Shown here one piece after another: positions 24,977 through 36,900 of a DNA stretch of 64,000 nucleotides (position 1 is its first letter; every line of letters begins with the position of its first letter). The stretch is from Lineus longissimus (taxonomy: Eukaryota; Nemertea; Pilidiophora; Heteronemertea; Lineidae): the NCBI RefSeq assembly GCF_910592395.1, contig NC_088321.1, positions 11,658,001 through 11,722,000 on the forward strand, given 5' to 3'. The position numbers were made by a program, and so were the translations under genes. The notes beneath the pieces are model-generated. The model was not told where the DNA came from and did not search any database. It saw nothing but the letters and a program-made list of their open reading frames with translations.

Positions 24977-25829
24977 GATTGTTCAGTATCTCACTCAATG
25001 CGTCATCATAATGGGCACACTTTTCGCACAAAGTCAGGTCCTCATGTGACTGAAGTTCTGCAATTGCTTGCTTCAAGGCAGCCGAATCTACGGATCGGAG
25101 TTTCCTGGTTGTTACCTGAACTCGCAGGGGCTTTGGCTTCGGGTGGTACACTTTGCAGATCACGAGATTGTGATCTGAAATTTGATCACCCTGTCTAATA
25201 TCGTGAATGAGATTTCCGTCATTACGAGTCAGCACAGGATCGAGGGTATGTCCGTTCTTATGCGTTGGAAAAGTCACATGCTGTGTCAAGTTGGTCGAGT
25301 CGATAGGTTCATTGAACCGACGCGTATCTGGATCCTGCGGAACATCAAGATGAAAATTAATGTCACCCATAATCAGCAAATCTCTCGGATTTGACACAAG
25401 GTCCTGGAGAATAGATGGTACTTCCTCAAAGAACATGGCTGGTGTCAATTTGTTCTTTCGTGATCGTGGGGGCCTGTGGAGAACACCGACCTTCAAGCAT
25501 CTCGAACCAGTATTGAAGCACATTTCCATGATCTCAAAGCTGATATGGTCCGCGGTTTTTAATGGGGCCAAATGAATGACTGTGGTCTTGTGTAGTATAG
25601 CTACTTCTCCATATCCTTTATTCCCTTTTTTGGGTACATGTGACAGTTTGTATCCGGAGAGCGAAAGAGATTTGATAAAGAATTCATCCTTCGCTAAGGA
25701 TGTTACCCAGGTCTCTGTAAGACACAAAATGTCGAAGTCATTCTCTATCATAGCATCTCGAATTTGAGCACTTTTGTTCCTAATTGACTGTGCATTCAGT
25801 AGTCCAACACATAGAGTTTTACCTGACAT
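24966..25829 (-). pseudogene. LINE AP-endonuclease domain (broken ORF2, N-terminal part)
   Basis: The frame encodes an APE-type endonuclease. Its landmarks in order are GLLNAQSIRNK (first Asn motif), DILCLTETWV (catalytic Glu), VLHRPP, LLIMGDINFHLD (Asp and Asn motif), HTLDPVLTR and SDHNLVIC (final Asp-His). The enzyme would nick target DNA to prime reverse transcription. The frame stops at 24966 just after NNLAP. The RT frame continues one base out of phase from the same point (PLKRKRM), so a small deletion in the CCCC run split one ORF. Upstream sequence from 25996 reads in another frame toward this domain, indicating a further shift. Confidence 0.85.
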
Positions 25830-25992
25830 ACACGATGAAGGCTTGACAGGGTTAACAGTTGACTTTTTTTCCCTAATCCTCTGGTTTTACGTCTTGTTCT
25901 ACTCCTTTTGTAAATGTGCATTGTCCTCAGCTTGTTAACTATATCCTGAGAAAGGTTGAATGTCCATTTACATGATATGCTCAGAAGTTCTG

Positions 25993-26872
25993 CCATTTGA
26001 CCTCTGTGACCTAGAAAAGTAGGTCAAATCAAAAAAGATCTGGGTGACACATTGATATCTTGAATGGTTGTTAGAATTAGATGTAGCTATGATATAAAAT
26101 TGGTGCCAATCGGGCAAGTAATTAAGGAATAATAGCATTTTGAAGAATGGAGGCCAAACGGCAAATCAGATCGGACCAAACTTCGGTACCTGAGATCACC
26201 TGACCAAGGGGTACATAAGTACTTAATTTGTGATCAATAGTCATTGCGGTTAAGAAACGTGCCATAATTACGGCCTGACGGCCAATTTACGCCATTTGAT
26301 CTCTGTAACCTTGAAAAGTAGGTCAAATTGGAAACCAGTGTGACATATACTGTATGGTGACTAGATGTACCCATGATATCAAATTGGTAGCAATCGGGCA
26401 GGAAGTTAAGGAATAATCACATTTTAAGGTTTTTGGATTTTGCCCCCTGGTGGTCAAGTGGTGAATCATATTGGACCGAACTTCGGTCCCTGAAATTACC
26501 TGACTAAGGGGTACACGTGTACCAAATTTGGAATCAATAGTCATTGCAGTTTAGAAACGTGCCATAGTTACATTCTAACTGCCAATTTACGCCATTTGAC
26601 CTCTGTGACCTTGAAAAGTAGGTAACATCAAAAACCCGTGTAGCATGTGATGTAACCTTACTAGGAGTACATACCATAATTTTTTTATTGAAAACGGATC
26701 ATTAATAAGAGATATATCACACTTTTTATGTGTTCAGTTTTGGCCCCCTGGTGGCCAAGTCATGAACCAGACAGGACTGTAATTCAGTATCAGAGTACCT
26801 CTGACGTAGGGGGTCATGTGTAGAAGGTTTCAAGTTCATAGCACTAGCGGTTAAGACCTGTGACACAGGATA
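25993..26872 (+). repeat. Three diverged ~300-bp tandem monomers
   Basis: Monomers start at about 25993 (lacking its first ~10 bp), 26281 and 26581, the last two with GCCAATTTACGCCATTTGA. Each carries CCATTTGAYCTCTGTRACCT near its start and TCATTGCGGTTAAGAAACGTG-like sequence near its end. They are clearly related but diverged by many substitutions, so this is an old family unlike the module array. The third runs into a GAC microsatellite. Confidence 0.9.
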
Positions 26873-26940
26873 CGACGGACGACGACGACGACGACGACGG
26901 ACGACGACGACGACGACGGACGACGACGACCGACGACGGA
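26873..26940 (+). repeat. (GAC)n microsatellite
   Basis: An interrupted run of GAC/CGA trinucleotides with occasional GGAC and CCGAC interruptions closes the 300-bp repeat block. It is probably part of the same dispersed repeat family. Confidence 0.95.
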
Positions 26941-27720
26941 CACAGGGCTATTGCATAGACTCCCCTAACGGTGAGCCAAAAAGGGCCCAGGGGGTCGGCC
27001 ATCCGAACCACCCCTCACGACCACAAACATTAAACAATACGCACTGTATATATTACTCTGGATTGAAACAAGAGATGATATGCTATCAAATAAAGTCATA
27101 AACTAACCCCTATTCTCTGTACTTGGTTTTATTATTCATGTTTCCGCAGCATCCTCCATAGCTGGTCTGGTCCCTCCCTCAGAAACCGCACAAAACCCCG
27201 CAAAAATGCATCGAAAAGACGAAATCAAACACACAAAGGCGAGAAAACATGCGTATTGGTCATTCCTCACAGCTGCACGGTGATAACTGATGAGGTTTTG
27301 GGGATTCCCCATTGTAACGGGTGAATCAAATAACATACGGCATTAGCCGTAGGTGCCCGTTTTCAGCTTTTTAAAAGGCTACGGCGTACTCGTAGGTGCC
27401 CCCATATGGGTTAAATTACCTCATACAAATCTAGCTTCTCAAATCGTCTATTGCAATAGAAGAAGTGTCATTCACGTGTGAGCCCAAGCGGCTGGCCAAT
27501 GGCACGGTTGGCCCAGGATCGGATTTTAGTGTAATATATTTGATACGGGATATCATCGGCAGCGGGTTGGAATCATTCAGGCAACAGAGGGGTTTTATTC
27601 TTTGATTTACTCCTTCTCGACTCTATCCCGTATCGAGTATATTGCGGAATTTCCGATGTGAGTTCTACATGTTTTTGTTACGGAAAGGAACAAATCAAAA
27701 CTAAAACTCATTGACCGCCA
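26941..27720. other. Repeat tail and non-coding DNA
   Basis: The first ~45 bp (GGGCTATTGC to GGTGAGCC) probably end the composite repeat. The rest shows two related phrases, GCCGTAGGTGCCCG and CTCGTAGGTGCCCC near 27345-27405, and no credible exon. Confidence 0.5.
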
Positions 27721-27777
27721 TTTTATTGCGAATCGTATGTTCGTGACCTAACGAACATATGACGATTAACAATAAAA
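27721..27777. repeat. 57-bp imperfect stem-loop
   Basis: The left half (TTTTATTG, AATCGTATGTTCG) and the right half (CGAACATATGACGATT, CAATAAAA) are inverted copies around a TGACCTAA loop. There are small bulges in the stem. Confidence 0.7.
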
Positions 27778-27794
27778 GTCGATCGAGAGAGCGA

Positions 27795-28347
27795 AATGCA
27801 CTCTAAAAGCAAGGGGTGCTTCGTAGCTCGCCTGAGGGTGTCATAGCTCGCCGCCCACAGGGCACACCCCAAAGAACGCCTAAACAGGGTGCTATAACAG
27901 CACCCTATGATAAAGGGTGCCTTGTGGTAGGGTGCTATAGTAAAGGGGTGCTATGGACAGGGGTGCCATAGCAAATAGGGTGCTATACCATAGGGTGATA
28001 TATGGGAAGTTAGGGTGCCATAAGTAAGGGGTACTATGGATAGCAAATGGGGTGCTACACCATAGGGTGTTCTGAGGCAAGGGTGCTGTGGGCGGCGAAA
28101 GATGCTCTAGTATATCAAGCGTGTCATGGGTTAGGGGTGCTTCAAAATCACCTTGGGGTCCTTCGCACAAGGGTGATAAAAGGCACCATTGGGTACCTTC
28201 TAGCACCATTGGGTGCTTGAGTGACAAATTTGATGGCAGATAAGAACCGTTATTGCTGTGATCAATGACTTCTGAAAAATATGACATATTTTAATGAATC
28301 AATCAGAGCACCCTAAAGATTTCCAAAGCACCCTTTTGGCACCCCTA
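27795..28347 (+). repeat. Degenerate GGGTGC minisatellite
   Basis: GGGTGC, often followed by TAT or CAT, occurs about two dozen times at irregular 15-30 bp spacing from 27808 to ~28220. The last ~45 bp (28303-28347) carry it in the opposite orientation (AGCACCC, GGCACCCC). The 131-codon minus-strand frame through it is a by-product of the repeat. Confidence 0.85.
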
Positions 28348-31300
28348 GTTTTTAGAGTATGGACATATAGACATGATAGATGAAAGCAGAGGAAGGTGAA
28401 CGAGAGCTTCATATCAGGCTACGTAGAGGACATAATACTTCATCATCACCCCGGTTGCCACGCAATAAACTTCCTCCCGGGAGGCGCCAAAACCCATCAT
28501 TTCTTCCTCTAAACAGTCACATGAGTCTCTAACCTAAAGCAAAATATAATTGTTCTGTCCCGGGGAGTAATTGTTTAGTCCCGGGGAGTGGCTCTTACCT
28601 TTACTAGGCACTGATTGCAACGGCACTCAAGGCGTCAGGAATAATTACCACTGCCTCGAAGCAGATTCCTGATCGACATTAATTACCATCGTCTCTCGCC
28701 TGAACATGCATGACGGTTACCTTTCATTTCGGCTGTAATTTAGGTATTATTTTCTCATTAGTAATGTTCTATGAATTGTTCTGTGATATGGGATTATCAG
28801 AATGATATCAAATTGGGGATGTCTCGATATAGTCCATTATATATAATTTCACTGTGGATTTGATAGTTTTAAATGGGCAACGTTGGGGGAGGGGGATTTT
28901 GAAGTAAACATGCTTTAATAAGCTCCGTGATGTTTACAGGAATAAAAAAGAAAATTATAAAACCCCTGGCCTCATGCAAATGCCCAATTTTGTGCCCTAG
29001 CACGGCATATGAAATGTAGGATTTAGTAGTTTGATATATTATGGCATGTTACTATCTCCCTTAGATTTTCCTTCAATTTGCCGTATTTTTATATTTCAAT
29101 TCATTATTAAATACACCATCACATTTATTATAAGATAATACCTTTACCAAGACATCACTATGCCATTAAAACGTAAAGTAATATGCATTGCCCATGAATC
29201 AGTAGAAAACGAGACACTTGTCAATTGAAAATGTTGATAAAAACAGTAACAATAACAGTCAATTAATTTGCCTTCGTTCATTACATTAGTCTCATTAGTT
29301 AAGCCATTCCATTGCTTTTCTACAGCCTATCTCATTAACGATGACATTATTTCGATATTTTGTTTCGAGAGAAGGATGTTCCTGTCATGCGAGATGACAA
29401 AACGGCCGCGAACGACCGTTGATCAAACGACTCAGGTTGTTCATTGCCTATGCCAACCGACGCGTGGGTGCAGCTCGGATACACTCTCCAAGCAGCTCGA
29501 ATGATTATTCCATATGCTCACACATTGTTTTTTGTCCCAAGCGCTCACAGGCGCATGACGATATCAGAACCAACAAATTAATACTCGATAAGCCATCGAC
29601 CAGTTCCCGCATTGCCTTCAGACATTGGCAGAAAGCACACATACAACGCATGAACATAAAACTTCATGTGTGCATCGTGTATTATGTGCCTGCCAATTGA
29701 TTTGGGGCAGATCAGATTCGTGTATCATTAAGCGGCGGCACATAATCAAGATCCTGACGTACGAAATGGTGGCCTGCACGTGACGGCGGTCATGGATGAA
29801 TGGACTAAATTTTCTTCTCACACGTGCATCCGAACAATGTTCTCTCCAAGGAGATAACTGCGCATGCGTATTCTCCTATTGAAAATAAAAATAATTTGAC
29901 CACGTGCAGATGAAGAACATCTTTCCTAGAATACGTGCAGATGATCATGAACAGTTTAGATTCCTGGATCATGATATTCTGATCGGATTCGATCGAATTT
30001 ACTCACGATTATGAAGTACTAAATTTACGAGAATTCACGATGATTCTCGATATCTTACTATGGGGATTATCGGGCTAACACACTGGGTCTAATATTTTCG
30101 ATAGAATTCGAGAATCTACTCTGCATGACTTCGCAGTCGAGGCTTATAATACGAGATGAATTCGATGCACAGATTAGGCACCCCTGTGGATTTACGGGAG
30201 ATGACGATGCTGATAAAGAATACGATCGAAATACGAGAAAAATACGAGATCTGGGGGTTCATAGTGTCAGATGAATCCACTTCCTTCTTAAACATGTCAA
30301 TATATACGCAGTGTTTTCTCCTAGAACATGTGTCTTTCGAATCTCAAGCAAAATACTAATCAATGCCATCGTTTGGTTTGATTCATCAGCACGGCAGGTT
30401 CGTCCAGGTGATATACTCAAGGCGTTTTCATATTATACAAAATGCAGACTTTAAACAATGACGCTTTATCACTCCGTGTAGTCTTTTGTAACTTATTGTC
30501 CAGCATCCGTCACCCTGGATGACAATGAAGCTCTTGTCGTTTGGCATCGGAAAGAACCTTACTTGCTGTAGACGCCTGTTGGATCGGAGGAATATAGGTT
30601 ATTTTCCGACTTTCATGCAAACATTTCTCACAAACATGTCTAAAGACAGGTTGTTTTCAACCAATTACTACTGTTTGCCAATAGGTTATTCATCGCTGCT
30701 TGACTCCTATCGTATCCCAAGTACATCTGACTGCTAGCATACCTAGTTGGAGTGGTTACAACTGAGTTGCTTATTTAATAAATTACTTTTATTCAGCATG
30801 GGGATCCGACACTTTAACAGCAGAACCACGTTGGTTGAGTAATTGCTGTGTGAACAACACATTCGCTGTAGGTATTTTGTATGGACGATATATACTTGTT
30901 GAACCTAAATCACCAGGCACGTACATACTTTGCGAGGAAATGTGTACCAAGGCCAAAAATTTATTGAATTAGCCGGAGATTCATTCAAAACACGACCAAC
31001 TAGCAACTTCTTGCGTGCATGCAGTGAAAACGATTGAAAGTGGCCCATCTACCCGGTAGGGTGATCAGAAACGGAGTCAATTGGTGGGAAATGTCAAATG
31101 TTACGGCCTCTGGTAGTTCCAAAACTTGGCAAGATAACGAAAAACAATGGCAATACTTTTATGTGAATTAAGTTTATAATTGAAAATTTGGTGTTTTTTT
31201 CTACGTTGCGTGTATTTATTTCCGTTTTTCAAATAAAATAGCGACTTTGCTCTCACAATTCGAGATGTAAACAAAATGCTCGCAAGAATTCGGCTTGTAC

Positions 31301-33520
31301 AACAAGAATTTTCTCCTGTTGTTAAACAAGTCGATAATGGCAATTGATGATGCCAGTAAATTACCAGATGACACTGAATTATTGCATATTATAGCCAGCT
31401 TTCCCTGACACTTTATATATCGATCAATAAATCACAGGCATACCACAAAGTGTAGATTTTTCAGTGAATCACTGAAATGCCAATATCCCTTACTAGACTG
31501 AGGTAGCAGCCTTCCAACGTGTCCAAGGGCATCGGAATTGTCTACACAGGAGTTAACAAATGGGAAAACATACAAATAGCAGGACGTACATTTCTTGATA
31601 TCACGACGTTTATATTTAGTTAATATGAAATGAAGAAAGTTAGGGGCTTAAGGACTGTAACTGTTTTTCAGAATGCCGCCTATATGACAGCACGAACATC
31701 CCATACACCTTTCCAGAAATGGGGCGCCGAGTGTCCGAAATAGTGATGTCATAAGGGGAAACTAGGCCTTATGGTGGAGGGACAAAGGAGATAGTCATGG
31801 TTGACCAACACACTTGAATGCATTTAATGACGGACAAGGGGAAAAAGTTTGTTCCAATGCAAGCCACCAACTTCGGGAAGCACGTATAGGCACACATTAA
31901 ACATTTAATACTAGCTACTGAGTTGTTAAAATTGCGTTTGCCTGCAAATCATACCTTGGTTTGGTGCAGAATGCTGGGTAGTGCCAATTCTACCCACATT
32001 CTTATTTTGCTACCACGGTGGCATTGAAATGTATACTGGTCCGGACCATCCTAAACAACAAAGTATGTGGTGATCAGACGGGTTAGAATGGTCTTCCTTT
32101 CGGTACATCTTTTTGCTTGTGATGCGCTTGTGATCGGGACTAATGGAATGACTGATGAAAGACAGAACTAATAGCCATTCCTTAGTAATATATTAGTATT
32201 GTTTATATACAAGTATTGTAGAGTAGCCGTCAAGCTCCACACGCAAAGTGAATGTGCACTGTTTATACTAAAGCCATCCAAGGAAATACATACCATTAGC
32301 TGTTTCTCTCTCTGCATATATTTATTCCGCTTAATGGCTTTTACACAAGATGAAAGCAAGCAGACCTTTGCATATGTGCATTAGGGAGTTTTAGAAGTAA
32401 ACCGAGCGGTTTTTGAAAGGAAACTAAAAGAATGGGTCAAAGTTAAAACGACCTCTGCTCAGTGCATTGGCTATGTTTTAAGAAAACAACAAAAGCTTCG
32501 CATGAGTTGTTTTGACTCGAATATATTTTAGTGTTATTTCACACACACCAATCGCCAATCATTATTGTGTGATCAAAGCAAACCCACTCCGCATTCCACA
32601 ATGTGTTTTTTCTCGCATATGTCGTTTTGGCTCTCAGTTTAATGCTTTATTGGTAGAATCACCCCCTTAGTAAGAACATGTAGAAAGGTTATTAACATAA
32701 ACAACCTTTAATAATCTGTTGAACGAAAAGCTGACGCACATCATTTCGACGTATCAAACATGACACTTCCGAAACGATGTGGCACAGATCGGGGAGAAAA
32801 GCAAAGGCTTCGAACTTTAACGTTGTGGTATCCCAAAATCCTTCAACCTGGTGCGATTAATTCGATGAAAACATCGACAGTTAACTGATCTTATGATATT
32901 GCTTGGATATTCTATGTGGCCTCACATTGTCACAAATCGATCGTATTTCTTCTCCTTTCGTTCTTTCTTTTTCTTCTTATGTTCACAGCCTCTAAAACAG
33001 GCTATTCGAGACTCACTCAGGCTGCTTGCAATTGTACTTATACGGTGATATATTACAGGGCACTCAAGCAGAAGCGCGTCGACGACAACCCAGCCGTGAC
33101 TTCTGTAACCGAGCAACACATGTTTATTGACGGTGTCGTTACTCCGACTTTTTATCTGAAACTAGCAATAGAATCGACATTTCCCTAGGGCGTGTTTTCG
33201 AACAAAGTCTTAATTGATTTAAAGTGAGGAATTTCTGAAGAGGAGTCAACAGATCACCCCTAGATAAAAATCCCGATGAATGATTAGGATAATTAGTTGG
33301 AAACCTAACTAAAAATAGCGATCTTCCAAAAAAATATACGAATATTGTACAATCATACATGTCGCAGGAAGCAGAATTAGCCTAGACGCATCCTTAACCT
33401 ATCAGGATTGTCGGCCAGGTTAAAAATTCGTTGTAATTGTTTTCTTATTCTGTATAGGTCTTTAATACCAGCACCGGCATATTGTGTTGTTATTTCGCCT
33501 TTCCCATAGCGTTGTTTCCT
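28348..33520. other. Non-coding AT-rich stretch
   Basis: Only short open frames without recognisable domains are present. A hydrophobic 90-codon frame at 32916-33188 begins with GTG, not ATG, and has no flanking splice evidence. No repeat array or RNA gene is evident. Confidence 0.6.
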
Positions 33521-33985
33521 TTTTCCTGGCGAACAGTGTTAACCATGTAAAGATAATTTGTTTGAGTCTCACGCAGAATAGGTTTCCCTTTCTTGGCGTA
33601 CAGTGTTAACCATGTAAAGATAATTTGTTTGAGTCTCACGCAGAATAGGTTTCCTTTTCTTGGCGTACAGTGTTAACCATGTAAAGATAATTTGTTTGAG
33701 TCTCACGCAGAATAGGTTTCCTTTTCTTGGCGTACAGTGTTAACCATGTAAATATAATTTGTTTGAGTCTCACGCAAAATAGGTTTCCTTTTCTCAGCGT
33801 ACAGTGTTAACCATGTAAAGATAATTTGTTTGAGTCTCACGCAGAATAGGTTTCCTTTTCTCAGCGTACAGTGTTAACCATGTAAAGATTTGTTTGAGTC
33901 TCACGCAGAATAGGTTTCCTTTTCTTGGCGTACAGTGCTAACTTTGTAAAGATAATTTGTTCATACGCAGAATGGAACAAAAATA
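33521..33985 (+). repeat. 67-bp minisatellite, seven copies
   Basis: AACCATGTAAAGATAATTTG recurs with 67-bp spacing at 33541, 33608, 33675, 33742 (one base changed), 33809 and 33876; the sixth copy has a 3-bp deletion and a seventh diverged copy begins near 33938. The unit ends GGTTTCCTTTTCT followed by TGGCGTACAGTG or CAGCGTACAGTG. Confidence 0.95.
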
Positions 33986-36900
33986 ATGCTCTTTTTTGAG
34001 AGTGTCACTCTTAGTTTCTTAGACCTGAGACCGCTCCATTATCGCTCAAATCGAACTCAATGCTGAGGTCAAGAATATGACACCAGGACTGTCGGACAAT
34101 TCGGTTTCGTTCAACCCATTCCCTACCCCAACTCAACATATAGTGAATGGCGTCCGACAAATGTGTGCGTGATATCTAAGACAATATTAGATTGGACTTC
34201 CAGAACCAGCCTTAGGTCAATCCAAAGCATTCCACTGAACGCTCGAGCAATATAACTATCGCATTTTTTCACACATGCGTGACTTCCTGCAAGCATTATT
34301 CTTCAGAATATTTGTTCCGCAATTTTACATGTGACAGCATTTTACAAAATAATGTATTCCACGTCCTCCGAACCAAGCCGATTTCCGGACAATTCTAATC
34401 TGAGTAAATTAATTTCAATTACAGAAATCTATGCCGGATTGCTGTTATCAACAAATTAGAAATTATGCGTAATTCATTTCAATAAAGATTCTTTACCAAC
34501 GTCCATCATACTAAAAGCCTTTTTTTTCACTTTAGAGAAGTCAGCTAGAAATCTCTTTGAAGACAGTTTTTCAATAAATAAATTGCAGAACTTTGCAAAG
34601 GCTGAAAAAAACTGATTTAACTATCAACTCTATTATCTTATCGTATCTTACATTGTTTTATCGGGTGGAATAAAGAAATAATGTTTTCTAAACGGTTTGC
34701 TTTTGAATTATTTGATTTTGATTCCGTTGCGGCATGTATCTATTTCAGCCCAGTCTCGGCGGCAAGGTATTCAACACATCTCCATCATGTCTCGCCAAAG
34801 TCTTCCAATTCGAGGCCTTGTGCTTCGTCGTCGGCGAAGGAAGTAAATTTTGATAACAGCAATATCGTTTTAAATCCAGTGTTTTGAGGACATTGCGAAA
34901 TGTATGAAAAACAAACAAACGCTTATGTAAACCGTTCCGTTTAATAGTAATCGATCAGGAGTTGAGTTATTTTGAGCTGACCAAAATATAAGGCCTACTT
35001 CGATTAGCTACAAGTTCAGGGACGAAACAAGTTACGGGGGGGGGCGCTCTTCTAAAAATAAATTGATGCCCGGGTCCGATTAAAGGACCTCTGTTCGTCA
35101 ATGAAATTGTTGTGAGGTCAAGTGAGACCATACGCTGGGTGTTTGTCATGTTTCAAATGCAGCTGGTAGCGGATGACATCGACTATAGATAATTGGTTGC
35201 CAGGCAGTGTTTTCAAACTTGGCCGCTAGGATTTTTATGCGTGCAGGTCAGTTTCAATAACTCCACCATGACATTATATTGTCGTCACGGTGGTCAATTG
35301 CCTGACCTGTCCATCGCATCGCATCAATAAATGGTCGGTTATTAAGACGCTTTTACATTAGGATTAAGCTAAAATTACATCCTGGTCACTACTGAGGTGC
35401 GGTACACGTAATAGATTTTTTTGAGGCGATGCTATAATTATCTCCAGAACAAAGAGAAATGTCCGTTTAACATCGACAGTTGTGGCATAATGGATAATGC
35501 GGTGATCAAAAGGGATTCTGAGGATGCACTTTTACTCAGAGTAGCAATCATTAAGGTCAACACATTTCCTGTCAGCGCACATTCGCCATCTTCTAACGTG
35601 ACTTCGAACAATGAAAACAAATGGACAGAAAATGCGTAATTTATAAGCCTAGAGCCCCCCCCCCCCCTAATCTTGGCAAAATAATTGTGCCTTCACTGCC
35701 CTTATAGTGTGAGTGACCGTGTTGACGAGGTGAAATCGATGATGCCGCAAAATTCTACTAGCTTCTGGGCGCGGGAAATAAATTCGTGCGCTAGGAATTC
35801 ACTCACCCTTTGTGGGCGGAAATTAACGAAAATCGTGTTTTTCTTATACCTAAAATTAAGAACAAAAATTTCAAAATCGTCAAAAACTTCCAGAAGCACA
35901 GATGACTAATGAAACAGGAGAAGGATAAACTTATTGAAGCAAAAAGCCGCCCATTCTTTTTACAAAAAGAAGTATTGAAGTAGGAATAATAGCAGCGTTT
36001 AGAACTAAAGTCTATTGTGGAACAGAAAAAAATTCGCGTGGAGGATATTTTCGCGAAACTCGCAAGTAAGTCATGCTCGGCACAGTGAGACCTGACCCCC
36101 GAACCTCCCTGAAATTGAAGTTTGATTGAAAACAGTGTGTTGCAGTGTGATGCTACATTCGCGCGTTTATCTCTTTTTGGTGACCTTTTTAAAGCCATCT
36201 GAACCGAATCCATGGACATGCGATAGGTTTATATATTGTTTACATCAGATGCGTACACGTTAACTATAGAAGCGCATATAGTAGTTACATTTTGAAGATT
36301 TTATTAAGTGATCTTTTTCAAAATATCAAAATTTTTAAAGATTTAAACCTTTCTTTAATTACAGTATTGTTACAGTGCGAAGTCATCACAATATCATGCT
36401 TTCGCTTACTTAAAGATGTATTAAAAGTGGCGCCTCTATCGGCAAATCGGGCGAGTGTACGTTCAAAGGTCACAACCCTCCTCGGTGCTATGCTATTCCG
36501 CCAAGAAATCCAACTAGATACTTGTTAATGAGGTCACAGCTCATTTTCCGAAGTGGCCACTTGTCCGTCTCTAAGTGGCCACAGTCACCGATGTAACACT
36601 GATTAGGCACTCATGCTAAAGATTTTTGCATCTGACTTCGCCACTCGATGCAGCTATGGAGAAACGGATTGCCGCAGTGGAGGCGAACGAAACATTTTTC
36701 GCCGAGAGGTAATAGAATAGCTTTACACTATAAGCAGTTGGTACTTCGACGAAAACGCAGCATTGGAGTGCAGTAGTCTCAATTTATTGTTTTACGCTTT
36801 GCAGCACATATCTTAAAGATGAACTTGCATTCAAGAAATAATGTATCTTGCGATAAAACTCTCTCACACCATGCACAATCATGTGCTCACAAAATATTGC

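Larger units (their letters stand above)
22870..25992 (-). mobile_element. Decayed CR1/L2-like LINE, about 3.1 kb
   Basis: On the minus strand the order is 5' region, AP-type endonuclease, reverse transcriptase and the C-terminal domain typical of CR1/L2-group LINEs. A short 3' UTR follows, with an AT-rich tail (TTTATTATTTATT) near 22870-22890. The single long ORF is broken by frameshifts near 25860 and 24975, a TAG and a frameshift near 23960-23995, and a TGA near 23458. It is therefore inactive. The 5' boundary is placed at 25992 because a 300-bp repeat monomer resumes there. Clade assignment is from motif resemblance, not phylogeny. Confidence 0.85.

Noticed and set aside
27892-28287. 131-codon minus-strand frame
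   Set aside because: It is generated by the GGGTGC minisatellite and has only repetitive composition.
32916-33188. 90-codon frame with a very hydrophobic start resembling a signal peptide
   Set aside because: It begins with GTG, not ATG. The hydrophobic part is a T/C-rich low-complexity run, and nothing downstream looks like a domain.
35803-36219. 138-codon minus-strand frame
   Set aside because: Phe/Ser-rich low-complexity translation without motifs, and overlapped by other equally weak frames.
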